This document shows positions 18,187 to 26,890 of a DNA stretch of 64,000 nt, piece by piece. Position 1 is the stretch's first letter. Each line of letters opens with the position of its first letter. Below the pieces are notes generated by a model. The model saw nothing but the letters and a program-made list of their open reading frames with translations. It was not told the origin of the DNA and ran no database searches. The stretch comes from Cerasicoccus arenae (lineage in GTDB: Bacteria; Verrucomicrobiota; Verrucomicrobiia; Opitutales; Cerasicoccaceae), in the NCBI RefSeq assembly GCF_014651635.1, contig NZ_BMXG01000002.1:124001-188000 (forward strand). The letters run 5' to 3'. The position numbers were made by a program, and so were the translations under genes.

Positions 18187-19397
18187 ACATCTTTACCAAA
18201 CGGTTGAGTCGTCCTTGGCTGGCCGATGAGAAGCAGGCAGAGGAGTTTGCCAAGGTCGCATTGATCCCATCATCATCTGACGGCCCGGTTGTCCTTTCCA
18301 CAGCGAACCGAATTCTTTATTTGGCGCAGCTTTTTTCGGCACTGATGCAGCGGCGCGATGTGTTTCTTGGCAATGCCTCTTGGGGCGAATATGAGTGGGG
18401 GCAGGTCAATGCGCTAATCGCACTCTGGGATGGGGGAGGCAAGGACGGACGCATCATGATCCCGACCGGCGGCACCGGCGGAAAAATCAAGTTTGCTGTG
18501 CACGACTGGGAAACTCTTATGGCCTCTGTGCGCGGTTACGCAGCCTATTGGGGGGGGGGGGAGCTACACGCTATTTGCCCGTTGCCCGTGTGCCACATTG
18601 GGGGCCTCATGTTGGCTTTGCGGACGTTTATGACTGGTGGCCAACTCTGGGTGGCGGACCCTAAGCTGGAGAAATTACCGCCGCCGGACTTTGATGTGGC
18701 CAATGCGCACCTGTCGCTGGTGGGCGCTCAACTACGATGGGCATTGGACAACGACGTGGCTTGGCTGCGTGAGTGCGAGGCCGTGCTTGTGGGGGGGGGG
18801 CCAACCGATAAGGGCCTGATTGAAGAGTCTTTGGCGGCTGGTATCCCTTTATACATCGCTTATGGGCTGACAGAGGCAGCGGCGACTGTTGCTCTGGCCA
18901 AGGCTTCTCCCAACGGCGGAATTCCCGCCGCAGACGTGTTGCCTCATTGGAAGCTATCGGTTGATGGTGAAGAAATTTGTTTGTCGGGGGAAGCGCTGTT
19001 TCGTGGCTATTGGGGGGGGGGGAGTCCTGAGGGGGCTTGGAAAACCGGTGATCGTGGGCAATTGGAGAATGGAAAGCTGCGGGTGTTGGGGCGGATGGGG
19101 CGTTACATTATCACTGGTGGTAAAAAGGTGGATGCGGCTTTGCTGGAAAGCCGATTGCTGGAATGGGCTGAAATCAGCGATGCGCTGGTTATGGGGTGTC
19201 CGCATCGGACATGGGGGGAGGAGGTCGTTGCGTTTGTTGTCTCGACGAAGTCAGAGCCGGAACTTAAGGCACTAGCGAAAGATCGGCTGATGCCGGAAAT
19301 GCGACCGAAGGCTTGGTTTTGCCTAGAGCAGGTGCCTCTTACTGAAAATGGGAAGCCTGATAGAGCTGCGCTTTATTTCTTAATGAAGAGAACGTAA
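18171..19397 (+). CDS. menE: o-Succinylbenzoate-CoA ligase with three poly-G tracts
   Basis: 408 residues. It activates o-succinylbenzoate with ATP and CoA in menaquinone synthesis. ANL-superfamily motifs are the P-loop MIPTGGTGGK, AYGLTEAAAT, KTGDRG and the C-terminal NGKPDRAAL with the catalytic Lys. It is somewhat shorter than many MenE proteins. Three G runs sit in the sense strand: 12 G at 18550-18561 (Trp-Gly4-Glu), 10 G at 18791-18800 (Val-Gly3-Pro) and 11 G at 19012-19022 (Trp-Gly3-Ser). All are in frame as sequenced, so the gene reads as intact. Its last 25 bases overlap the end of a convergent small membrane-protein gene. Confidence 0.9.
   Translation: MEASLDIFTKRLSRPWLADEKQAEEFAKVALIPSSSDGPVVLSTANRILYLAQLFSALMQRRDVFLGNASWGEYEWGQVNALIALWDGGGKDGRIMIPTGGTGGKIKFAVHDWETLMASVRGYAAYWGGGELHAICPLPVCHIGGLMLALRTFMTGGQLWVADPKLEKLPPPDFDVANAHLSLVGAQLRWALDNDVAWLRECEAVLVGGGPTDKGLIEESLAAGIPLYIAYGLTEAAATVALAKASPNGGIPAADVLPHWKLSVDGEEICLSGEALFRGYWGGGSPEGAWKTGDRGQLENGKLRVLGRMGRYIITGGKKVDAALLESRLLEWAEISDALVMGCPHRTWGEEVVAFVVSTKSEPELKALAKDRLMPEMRPKAWFCLEQVPLTENGKPDRAALYFLMKRT
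18550..18561 (+). repeat. Poly-G tract G12 in menE (first)
   Basis: Twelve consecutive G encode Trp-Gly-Gly-Gly-Gly-Glu with GGG codons only. A one-base change would truncate MenE at about one third of its length. It is the longest such run in the window. Confidence 0.95.
18791..18800 (+). repeat. Poly-G tract G10 in menE (second)
   Basis: Ten consecutive G encode the Gly-Gly-Gly of VLVGGGP, a glycine-rich position that is common in this enzyme family but is usually coded by mixed Gly codons. Confidence 0.95.
19012..19022 (+). repeat. Poly-G tract G11 in menE (third)
   Basis: Eleven consecutive G encode Trp-Gly-Gly-Gly just before the conserved KTGDRG motif. The family usually has a shorter Gly stretch here. 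Confidence 0.95.
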
Positions 19398-19615
19398 GCA
19401 ATTGCCAGTGAACTGATTACGAAAATTGTTGCGACAAGCTTGAGGACGATAAATCCGGTTTTTGATATCTCTAAATCATTAATGCCCACAATGCGCCCGA
19501 TCAAGCTTTCCCACTTGCTGTGGCTAATGATCAGAAGTTGGGCACCCAATATAAATATTATAGTTGGGACGGCAACTTTGAGGGACCAAAGGATGATTGG
19601 GATGATCTGGTTCAT
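19373..19615 (-). CDS. Small two-helix membrane protein
   Basis: 80 residues with two predicted membrane segments (about 5-30 and 55-77) separated by a short polar loop. No known family is recognised. It converges on menE and overlaps its 3' end by 25 bases. A TATAAT box lies 5 bases before the ATG on the minus strand, so the mRNA may be leaderless, but no good -35 box is visible. A real gene is likely but not certain. Confidence 0.55.
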   Translation of the reverse strand: MNQIIPIILWSLKVAVPTIIFILGAQLLIISHSKWESLIGRIVGINDLEISKTGFIVLKLVATIFVISSLAIAYVLFIKK

Positions 19616-19742
19616 CGAAGATTATAAAAGGCGTTTAAAACGTCTTAGGCTTGTGTCTAAGTCAAGGAATTTAGAATCTATTATCAAGAGCGGTTTAATC
19701 CTTTCGCCCCAAAAACGAGTGATCTATCGAATGTAATTATAT

Positions 19743-20495
19743 ATGCGAGTAGCCAAAGTTAGCGTTGTTATTCCAGCGAGACTGGAGTCCAGCCGTCTAC
19801 CGGGTAAAGTTCTGCTCGATTTGAGTGGTAAGCCATTGCTGCAACATGTCTGGGAACGTGCCCAAGAGATGAGCTGTGCCGATGAAGTCGTGATCGCCAC
19901 CGATTCGCCTGAGGTGCTGGAGCGTGCAACCGCCTGGGGTGCCCAAGCAGTGATGACACCTCGTGAATGCCCTAACGGGACGTCTCGCGCCGCCTGTTTA
20001 CTTCCAGATCTGGTTGGCGATTTCATTATCAATCTACAAGGCGATGAGCCGTTCATGAAGCCAGAGCTACTTGACTCGCTGGTCGAGGCGTGGCGCACTG
20101 GCGGGGGAGACGTGGTCACGGCAGTTCGGCCAATCGATAGCGAGGCCGATCTTTTTAACCCTAACCTCGTCAAGGTCGCCCGAGGGCGCGATGGGCAAGC
20201 ATTGCTATTCTCCCGCGCTGCAATTCCTTTTGTGCGTGATTGTCCGCCGAGTGATTGGTTGTCACGACAACGATATTGGGCGCACATTGGTGTTTACGGT
20301 TTTTCCCGTGAGGCGCTTACACGCTATCCCGCCTTGGAGGCGACAGAGCTGGAGACGGCGGAAAAGCTGGAGCAGCTTCGTTTTCTGGAGCATGGGTTGG
20401 CCATTTCGGTGGTGGAGACAGCCTATCGGCCGATCGGTGTTGATACGCAGGAAGACTTGGAGCACGCCCGCGAAATACTGGCCTCCTCCTTGTAG
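19743..20495 (+). CDS. kdsB: 3-Deoxy-manno-octulosonate cytidylyltransferase
   Basis: 250 residues, the usual length. It activates Kdo with CTP to CMP-Kdo for lipopolysaccharide inner-core synthesis in the cytoplasm. It shows the nucleotide-binding start IPARLESSRLPGK, the metal-binding NLQGDEP, HIGVYGF and the C-terminal GVDTQEDLEHA. A PNGTSRAA stretch stands where the family usually has SGTDR-like sequence. With lpxK in the same window it indicates an LPS-bearing outer membrane. No Shine-Dalgarno is visible in the A+T-rich leader. Confidence 0.93.
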   Translation: MRVAKVSVVIPARLESSRLPGKVLLDLSGKPLLQHVWERAQEMSCADEVVIATDSPEVLERATAWGAQAVMTPRECPNGTSRAACLLPDLVGDFIINLQGDEPFMKPELLDSLVEAWRTGGGDVVTAVRPIDSEADLFNPNLVKVARGRDGQALLFSRAAIPFVRDCPPSDWLSRQRYWAHIGVYGFSREALTRYPALEATELETAEKLEQLRFLEHGLAISVVETAYRPIGVDTQEDLEHAREILASSL

Positions 20496-20680
20496 CCATT
20501 CACTGGCAAAGAATTTGGCGATAAGGTTGCGGGCGGCAGTAATAGATGATTGTGAGTGAATGCTGAATTGAACTTTCTGCGGGCAGGAAAGGGAAATCAA
20601 TCGACCGATTAATAAAACGGCTGGACAGACAGTCTTGATGAAGTCAGCCAAGTTACTCCCCTAGGACAAATCCGCGATCT

Positions 20681-22207
20681 ATGAGCCAATCTGCTTCTTC
20701 CTCTACTACTGAATCTGCTGGTTTGCGCCAGCGCATCGGCCTTATTCTGGGGCCGGCTTTGTTTTTGTTAATCCTGTTGATCCCGACTCCGGGAGGCATG
20801 AGTGTGGACGGGCAGCGCGTGGCTGCGGTCGCTGTGCTTATGGCGGTATGGTGGATCAGTGAGGCGATCCCGATTCCGGCGACGAGTCTTTTGCCGATCG
20901 TGCTGTTTCCAGCGCTACGGGTGCTGTCGGCACCGCAAACGACTGCGAACTATGCTTACCACCTGATCTTCCTTTTCATGGGCGGTTTCATGATTGCGCT
21001 GGCCATGCAGCGTTGGAACCTGCATCGGCGCATCGCTTTATTCATTATTCGCTATATTGGTTTTTCGCCTGGGCGGTTGGTGCTGGGGTTTATGGTAGCG
21101 ACGGGAGCTCTTTCGGCCTTTGTCTCCAATACTGCGACCGCTGTGATGATGATGCCCATTGCGTTGGCCATCATTACCCAAGCGAAGGACGAGATCGATT
21201 CGATGCATTTAAATGTGCCAGTGAAGGCGTTGGACGCATTTGGGGTCAACATGATGTTGGGCATCGCTTATGCGGCATCCATTGGGGGGATTGCGACCTT
21301 GATCGGCACGCCTCCCAATACGGTGCTGGCCGCCTATCTTGCGAACACCTACCATTATGAAATTTCGTTCGTGAAGTGGATGATCGTGGGCGTCCCGCTG
21401 GCGGTGATTTTCATTCCCTTGACGTGGCTATGGTTGACGCGCATTGCGAACCCCATGAAGGGGCTGGAGCTACCGAATAGCGACGGTATTATCCGCGATG
21501 AATTGTCTAAGCTCGGCCCAATGGGCAAAGGTGAGCGCTGGACCTTGATTATATTCTTAAGCACGGCGCTGGCTTGGATTACGCGAGCTTGGGTGGTCAA
21601 TTGGTTCCCTGTACTCAATATGATCAACGACGCCTCCATTGCGATGGCGGGTGCCATTGCGCTGTTCCTGATCCCAACCAATTTTGGTAAGCGCGAGTTT
21701 GTGCTCAACTGGGAATGGGCGAACAAACTGCCTTGGGGCGTATTGGTACTCTTTGGCGGTGGTCTGGCCTTGGCGCAAGGGTTCGACGTTTCGGGCCTAG
21801 CAGCTTGGACAGTGGATCAATTACAGTTCTTATCAAGCATGCCCATCATTATCATCATCCTGGGGCTGACTGCGCTGGTGACATTCCTCACCGAAATGAC
21901 CTCCAACACCGCCACAACTACGCTGCTAATGCCGGTGCTGGCGGGGTTAGCGATTGGAATGGGGCAGAGCCCGCTGCTGCTACTGGCACCAGCTGCAATT
22001 TCGGCCTCATGCGCTTTTATGCTACCGGTGGCTACGCCCCCGAACGCCATCGTCTTTGGTTCTGGGAAGGTGACGATCCCGGAGATGGTAAGGAGCGGTT
22101 TTGCGCTCAATGTGATGGGTATCTTTCTAGTCACCTTACTCACGTATCTAATCCTGATCCCGGTCTTCGGCATCGTATTGGGCGAGTTGCCCGAGTGGGC
22201 GAAGTAA
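20681..22207 (+). CDS. SLC13/DASS-family sodium-coupled dicarboxylate transporter
   Basis: 508 residues and about 11-12 membrane helices. The two characteristic Ser-Asn-Thr signatures are present, SNTATAVMMMP and TSNTATTTLLMP, each followed by a proline-rich hairpin region (GTPPNTV; ATPPNAIVFGSG). Family members import C4-dicarboxylates, citrate or sulfate with Na+. The exact substrate cannot be read off. It lies upstream of the polysaccharide locus but is separated from it by 262 bases, so a link is speculative. Confidence 0.88.
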   Translation: MSQSASSSTTESAGLRQRIGLILGPALFLLILLIPTPGGMSVDGQRVAAVAVLMAVWWISEAIPIPATSLLPIVLFPALRVLSAPQTTANYAYHLIFLFMGGFMIALAMQRWNLHRRIALFIIRYIGFSPGRLVLGFMVATGALSAFVSNTATAVMMMPIALAIITQAKDEIDSMHLNVPVKALDAFGVNMMLGIAYAASIGGIATLIGTPPNTVLAAYLANTYHYEISFVKWMIVGVPLAVIFIPLTWLWLTRIANPMKGLELPNSDGIIRDELSKLGPMGKGERWTLIIFLSTALAWITRAWVVNWFPVLNMINDASIAMAGAIALFLIPTNFGKREFVLNWEWANKLPWGVLVLFGGGLALAQGFDVSGLAAWTVDQLQFLSSMPIIIIILGLTALVTFLTEMTSNTATTTLLMPVLAGLAIGMGQSPLLLLAPAAISASCAFMLPVATPPNAIVFGSGKVTIPEMVRSGFALNVMGIFLVTLLTYLILIPVFGIVLGELPEWAK

Positions 22208-22487
22208 TGGCGCAAGCCATTATGGCTTCCGTCACTTCTCGTTGGTCTGTGTCTTGGTTCGCTTGAGCACGGTGGATTACGTTGATGTAGAAAACGTCGG
22301 ATTTAGAATGCGGCCATCGATGTTAATAGCTTAACCAATGCGCCTGTGGTCTTTGTCTTTTGCTTAATTCAGCGTAAAGACACCCAAAGGTATCAATACC
22401 CCGATTGGCTAGCCGCATTATGGTTCTGCCCTTTACGTATGATACCCGTGCAACACACTTAATCGATAGATGCCTCATTCCCTGTTT

Positions 22488-24653
22488 ATGAAAATACTAA
22501 AATGCTTTTCCATCTTCATGGCCCTAGCTGGTTTGCTCCACGGCGATAATCTTATTAAAAATAATAATTTCACCGGGTGGGTAGATGGAAAACCTGCCTC
22601 TTGGACGGATCGCTCTAAGCAAGATTATAGCCCGTTGCCAAATGCTGGCGGTATGCAGGTTAAGATTGTTCGCGAGAAAAACTCATCTGGTGAAGTTCTT
22701 CAGAAAATTCCGGTTGAGCCGGGTAAGCGGTATCGCATTGCCGGAGAGGTTGAGTGCAGCACTCCTGGACTCGGGTTTATTCAAGTAAAGCGCTATGCTG
22801 GTGGGAAAGAAATAGACCGTATCAATACTGGGAATGTAAAGGGCGAGGGTTGGACTCCCGTTGAGAAAATATTCAAAACTGAAGGCGTCGACTATATCGA
22901 AGTCTTGTTACGCTGGAAACAGAAGAGCGAAAACATGGGATCCACAATCAGCTTTAGAAATCTCAGCCTAGAGACCGTTCCTCCGCTAACTTACAATGGA
23001 GAAGAAGTTCCCCCCCGTGCAGTTCCGACTTTTAATTCCATTGGCCTCTATTGGAAACCAAACGGTGGGACTGCTAGTCGCAGCGTTACGGCAGAGTATC
23101 GTAAAAAAGGTACGGAAAAATGGAACGAAGCGATGCCTCTGTGGTTTGATGCCGCGGATCACCCAGCAGCAGCGGCTTCACATACTGCCGAATACCGAGG
23201 CAGTATTGTGTATCTTGATGCAGGAACGACCTATGAAGTTAAGCTTCAGTTGGAAAATGGCCCCACTCGCATCTTTGATGTGAACACTTGGGACGAAAAT
23301 TTCAAAATAGCCCGGACGGTTAAACTCCCCAAAGAGTATAGTGAGACATACGTCATTGAAGAAGGCGGTAATGAAGCCGATGGATACGTACTCTATGAGG
23401 CAGAGGAAGGCTCCGTTTGGGATGCCAATGACGTTGCTCCAAGCAATATACAAATTAACGCTTCGTGGGTCATTGTTCGCGGTTTGACACTGAAGGGGGC
23501 CAAAACACATGGCATCGTCTTAGGTGCGGTTAACCACATCGTGATCGAACACTGCGATATCAGCGGGTGGGGTGAAACCAGAGATAGCGGCCAGGCTAAA
23601 AATCTTAACTCGGCAATTTATAGCGGCTCAACGAGCTTGGAGCATATCGTTGTTCAAAATTGCGAACTACACGACCCACGTAGCGACAGTAATTCCTGGA
23701 ATCAACAGCGCCCTGGAACAAAAAGCAAGCACCCCGAAGGGCCGCAGGCCATTACCTTTAGAAAGGGCAAGGGGCACTATGTGATCCGCTACAACAACAT
23801 CTATTCGGACATGGATCACATGTTCAATGATTCCATGGGTGAATTTGCGAATTTCAGCTTTGCAGGATTTCCCAACCGCGACACCGATATTTATGACAAT
23901 TTTGTCTCACATTGCTGGGATGACGGATTAGAAATTGAAGGTGCCAATATGAATGTTCGCGTATGGAATAATTACTTGGACATGACTTATGGCGCGCTCG
24001 GTGGAGCATCCACCTCGTTGGGGCCGGTATACTTTTTCCGTAATGTCTATGCGGTTTCGCGTAAACACGAAGGGACAGAGTCCAATGACTACCGTGGTCA
24101 TTATCTTTTGAAAATCGGCAACAAAAACCAAACCTATACGCAGGGGAAAACATACGTTTTCCACAACACCATTTTGCAGCCCCCTGCATTTGAAGGCTTT
24201 CGAGATCCTTCAAGCGGAGGACAGTCCGGTATCGTATTCACAGACAAACGGAACCATCAGGAGAACATCACCAGCCGCAATAACATCCTCCAGATGCGTA
24301 AGGATAAAGATTGGGCAATTAGAGATGTGCAACTGACGGCTAGCGGCGATTATGATTACGATTTATATAACGGTCGTATGATGGCGCGTGAAGGCTCACA
24401 AACAAACGGCATTGTCGGTGCCCCTGTTTATGAAAGAGCACCGGATGGACGCTTGTGGTTGGCTCCAGATAGCCTTGGGTATGATGCTGGTGCGCGTATT
24501 CCAAACTTTAATGACGACTACACTGGAAAAGCGCCGGACATTGGTGCCGTTGAGAGAGACAGCAAGGCTGCTAAGCCAAAACTCTGGCCAGCATTCCCAG
24601 AGAATTATCAGCCGCCAGTAGAAGAACCTGCGATTGAAGTTTCAGCTCAGTAA
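22488..24653 (+). CDS. Secreted right-handed beta-helix protein, probable polysaccharide lyase
   Basis: 721 residues from the ATG at 22488 (an ATG at 22470 would add six). The N-terminus has a signal peptide ending LLHGD, followed by a carbohydrate-binding-like beta sandwich (about 20-165). From about 270 to 650 come parallel beta-helix repeats rich in turn motifs (WVIVRGLTLKGAKTHGIVLG, HIVIEHCDISGWG, NVRVWNNYLD). This architecture occurs in chondroitinase B/alginate-lyase type enzymes and related epimerases. Its place beside GH105, heparinase-like and sulfatase genes suggests it makes the first extracellular cuts in an acidic polysaccharide. The family number cannot be assigned by eye. Confidence 0.75.
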   Translation: MKILKCFSIFMALAGLLHGDNLIKNNNFTGWVDGKPASWTDRSKQDYSPLPNAGGMQVKIVREKNSSGEVLQKIPVEPGKRYRIAGEVECSTPGLGFIQVKRYAGGKEIDRINTGNVKGEGWTPVEKIFKTEGVDYIEVLLRWKQKSENMGSTISFRNLSLETVPPLTYNGEEVPPRAVPTFNSIGLYWKPNGGTASRSVTAEYRKKGTEKWNEAMPLWFDAADHPAAAASHTAEYRGSIVYLDAGTTYEVKLQLENGPTRIFDVNTWDENFKIARTVKLPKEYSETYVIEEGGNEADGYVLYEAEEGSVWDANDVAPSNIQINASWVIVRGLTLKGAKTHGIVLGAVNHIVIEHCDISGWGETRDSGQAKNLNSAIYSGSTSLEHIVVQNCELHDPRSDSNSWNQQRPGTKSKHPEGPQAITFRKGKGHYVIRYNNIYSDMDHMFNDSMGEFANFSFAGFPNRDTDIYDNFVSHCWDDGLEIEGANMNVRVWNNYLDMTYGALGGASTSLGPVYFFRNVYAVSRKHEGTESNDYRGHYLLKIGNKNQTYTQGKTYVFHNTILQPPAFEGFRDPSSGGQSGIVFTDKRNHQENITSRNNILQMRKDKDWAIRDVQLTASGDYDYDLYNGRMMAREGSQTNGIVGAPVYERAPDGRLWLAPDSLGYDAGARIPNFNDDYTGKAPDIGAVERDSKAAKPKLWPAFPENYQPPVEEPAIEVSAQ

Positions 24654-24681
24654 CGAGATCTATCTAGTCGGGCATCAGTTG

Positions 24682-24710
24682 AGACCCAAGCAATGTGCTG
24701 GGTCTTTACT
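24682..24710 (+). terminator. Rho-independent terminator after the beta-helix gene
   Basis: AGACCCA pairs with TGGGTCT, extended by GC pairs around a bulged A, and is followed by TTTACTGGTTTATTTT. It lies 29 bases after the stop and separates the beta-helix gene from the convergent lacI-type gene. Confidence 0.65.
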
Positions 24711-24746
24711 GGTTTATTTTGGCCGTTCGTCCATTGGATAAACTTG

Positions 24747-25757
24747 CTAGCGGACCGAATCGCCATCGCGCCATTGGCCACGCACTGTTAGATTGACGGG
24801 GTGCTCTGGAAGACCGAGTTCGTTGACTTGCAGAAGTGAGTCGAGCTTGGCAATCGCGACCGCGCCAATTTCGTGTGAGGCGTAGGTGATGCCTGCCGTT
24901 CGCCCATTACCACGAATTGGTAGCCGTAGCGCGACGTGGGCGATCTCTTCCGGGATTTTCCAACCGTAGGTATTAAGTGCGATGGGGAACATGCTACCCA
25001 TCGTTATAATGACTTCAGGACGATGTTTGCGCAACCAGGCATTGGCTGCACTGGAAGACTCTTCGCCCTGACCAGCAAGCTGGCTTTCGGATAGTTCGGG
25101 ATACCGTTGTATGGTGGCCAAAAAGGTATCGCTGATCGTGTGCTCGGTGATTTCATCAATACGGGCGGGGAGGCCAAGGGCGATTTTTCGATAACCGAGC
25201 TGCATCAGGTTTTTCATGACATCTCGCATGCCCGAAGCGTAATCATGAATCGCGCGATGAACACGTGGCGAGCTGAGGCTTGGCCCGACGGCAACCGTAG
25301 CAAAGTGATTCCAGTCTAATTCGATAGAGCCGACTTCGTTTTGCAGCGGCGCGATGAGTAGTCCACGAATACCGCGCGCGCGTAATACTTCTGTTGCTCT
25401 TTTTGATGTTGGGTATTCGCCGAGCCAGAGTGGTTCCAGATGGTAACCGCGCTTGGCGGCAGATTCTTTTGCGCCCCCAAAAAAGTCATTTACATAACTC
25501 TTCCGCCAACGATTAGCAGTGTTCCAGTTCGTCAAAAAAGCGATGGTTGTGTTTCGCTCACGGATCACGCGATTTCGTCGCCAGTTGTTGAGTGCAGACA
25601 GACCTGGATCTGCCTGATATCCCATTGATTCCGCCGCTTCTTGTACTCTTAGGCGTGTTGCGTCCGACAGTCGCGGCGAGTTCCGGAGGGCTAGGGAAAC
25701 CGTCATCGGGCTAATCTGAAGTGCTTTTGCTATATCTCGTTGGGAGACTTGGGCCAT
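24747..25757 (-). CDS. LacI-family transcriptional regulator of the uronate operon
   Basis: 336 residues. The N-terminal helix-turn-helix (QRDIAKALQISPMTVSLALR, then the hinge region to about 60) and a periplasmic-binding-protein-like sensor domain are typical of LacI regulators. It is transcribed divergently from the GH105-led operon, with 69 bases between the two starts, so local control of that operon by a sugar ligand is the natural reading. The ligand is unknown; family analogy suggests a uronate or disaccharide. A candidate operator lies in the shared spacer. Confidence 0.9.
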   Translation of the reverse strand: MAQVSQRDIAKALQISPMTVSLALRNSPRLSDATRLRVQEAAESMGYQADPGLSALNNWRRNRVIRERNTTIAFLTNWNTANRWRKSYVNDFFGGAKESAAKRGYHLEPLWLGEYPTSKRATEVLRARGIRGLLIAPLQNEVGSIELDWNHFATVAVGPSLSSPRVHRAIHDYASGMRDVMKNLMQLGYRKIALGLPARIDEITEHTISDTFLATIQRYPELSESQLAGQGEESSSAANAWLRKHRPEVIITMGSMFPIALNTYGWKIPEEIAHVALRLPIRGNGRTAGITYASHEIGAVAIAKLDSLLQVNELGLPEHPVNLTVRGQWRDGDSVR

Positions 25758-25784
25758 GTTGTATTACAGATAAAACTACAGGCT

Positions 25785-25798
25785 GCTTGTTCGCAAGC
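25785..25798. promoter_or_regulatory. Candidate LacI-type operator
   Basis: The inverted repeat GCTTG-TTCG-CAAGC lies between the divergent regulator and GH105 genes. Symmetric sites of about 14 bases with a central CG are usual for LacI-family repressors. Only one copy was seen. Confidence 0.45.
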
Positions 25799-25826
25799 TG
25801 AGATTCTGTTGAACTCGGCATTCAGT

Positions 25827-26885
25827 ATGAATCCCAAGAATTGCCCTCCCTTAGACCTTGCTTTGGCGATTGCCCGCAGGCACGAAGCGATCTACCAAAA
25901 TTTTGATCACTACACCGGCATCGTGACGATGCATGGCATGGCACGTCTAGCGACGGAAAGCCGTTCACCAGAAACTGTCGAAGCAGCAAAGGCGACCTTG
26001 AAGCCCTACATCGCAGGCGAACGTCATTGGAATGGAAATTTCCCAAATTATTTCTGTGGGGGAAATGCAACGGCTTGGATGCTGCACAAGAGCATGGCAC
26101 CCGAAGCTGCGGATACGGTTCGCTTCTACGCCGAACAAATAATGAATGATGCCCCGCGGAATCCTGAAGGCATTTTGGAAATGATCCACGGTGATCGTGG
26201 TCGCATTTGGATCGATGTAGCTTTCGCGGTGACGCCGTTTATGGTTTTTGCCGGACTTGCTTTGGATAATGAGGATTATGTCGAAGAAGGCTTCCAGCAA
26301 ACCGCGATGATGGTAAAAGCATTCCGCAATGATGAGACAGGGCTCTTGCACCAGTCGCGTGGATTCTGTGGCCCTGATAAGCTCTCGGAGGATCACTGGA
26401 GTCGTGGTAATGGCTGGGGTGCCTATGCGCTTTGTGAATTGGCAGTGGAGTTACCTGATGCTCATCCACGGAAGGCCGAGGCCGTTGCGATGTTCCGTGA
26501 CCTGATCAACAGTGTGTTAAGTTTTCAGGAGGATTCTGGTCTCTGGCGCCAAGAGATGACTGCACGCTCTCGCTACGCCGCATATTTGGAGACTTCTGGA
26601 TCGGCCTTGATTTTGTATGCAATGGGGCGCGGCTTAGTTGCGGGAATCAGTGAAGAGGTTTGGCGAGAAAAGTTTCAGCTAGGGTTACGCGGACTACTCG
26701 AATACATCACGCCCGATCTCGATATTTTCCACACGTGCGCGGGCTGTCTATCTCCCCGCAAGGGAACAAAATTAGACTATATGGCGGTGGCCCCCGTTAA
26801 GAATGATCACCATGCATTTGGCCCTTACGTGTTGGCTTTTGGACAAGCCGCACAACTCGGATATACCTCAACCCAAGACCTTTAA
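25827..26885 (+). CDS. GH105/GH88-type unsaturated glycuronyl hydrolase
   Basis: 352 residues from the ATG at 25827. An upstream in-frame start would overlap the regulator gene and adds nothing family-like. An (alpha/alpha)6 barrel is inferred from the family. The catalytic Asp is probably D130 in RIWIDVAFAVTPF, and the substrate-site motif SRGNGWGAY is at 192-200. Such enzymes hydrate the 4,5-unsaturated uronate at the non-reducing end of lyase products, releasing 4-deoxy-5-keto-uronate. There is no signal peptide, so it acts in the cytoplasm. It is the first gene of a seven-gene operon. Confidence 0.88.
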   Translation: MNPKNCPPLDLALAIARRHEAIYQNFDHYTGIVTMHGMARLATESRSPETVEAAKATLKPYIAGERHWNGNFPNYFCGGNATAWMLHKSMAPEAADTVRFYAEQIMNDAPRNPEGILEMIHGDRGRIWIDVAFAVTPFMVFAGLALDNEDYVEEGFQQTAMMVKAFRNDETGLLHQSRGFCGPDKLSEDHWSRGNGWGAYALCELAVELPDAHPRKAEAVAMFRDLINSVLSFQEDSGLWRQEMTARSRYAAYLETSGSALILYAMGRGLVAGISEEVWREKFQLGLRGLLEYITPDLDIFHTCAGCLSPRKGTKLDYMAVAPVKNDHHAFGPYVLAFGQAAQLGYTSTQDL

Positions 26886-26890
26886 ATACT

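Noticed and set aside
19724-20287. 187-residue open frame on the minus strand
   Set aside because: Antisense to kdsB, which is intact and recognisable.
22389-22400. Inverted repeat GGTAT-CA-ATACC before the beta-helix gene as a regulator site
   Set aside because: It is short, does not match the candidate LacI operator, and occurs once; chance is a sufficient explanation.
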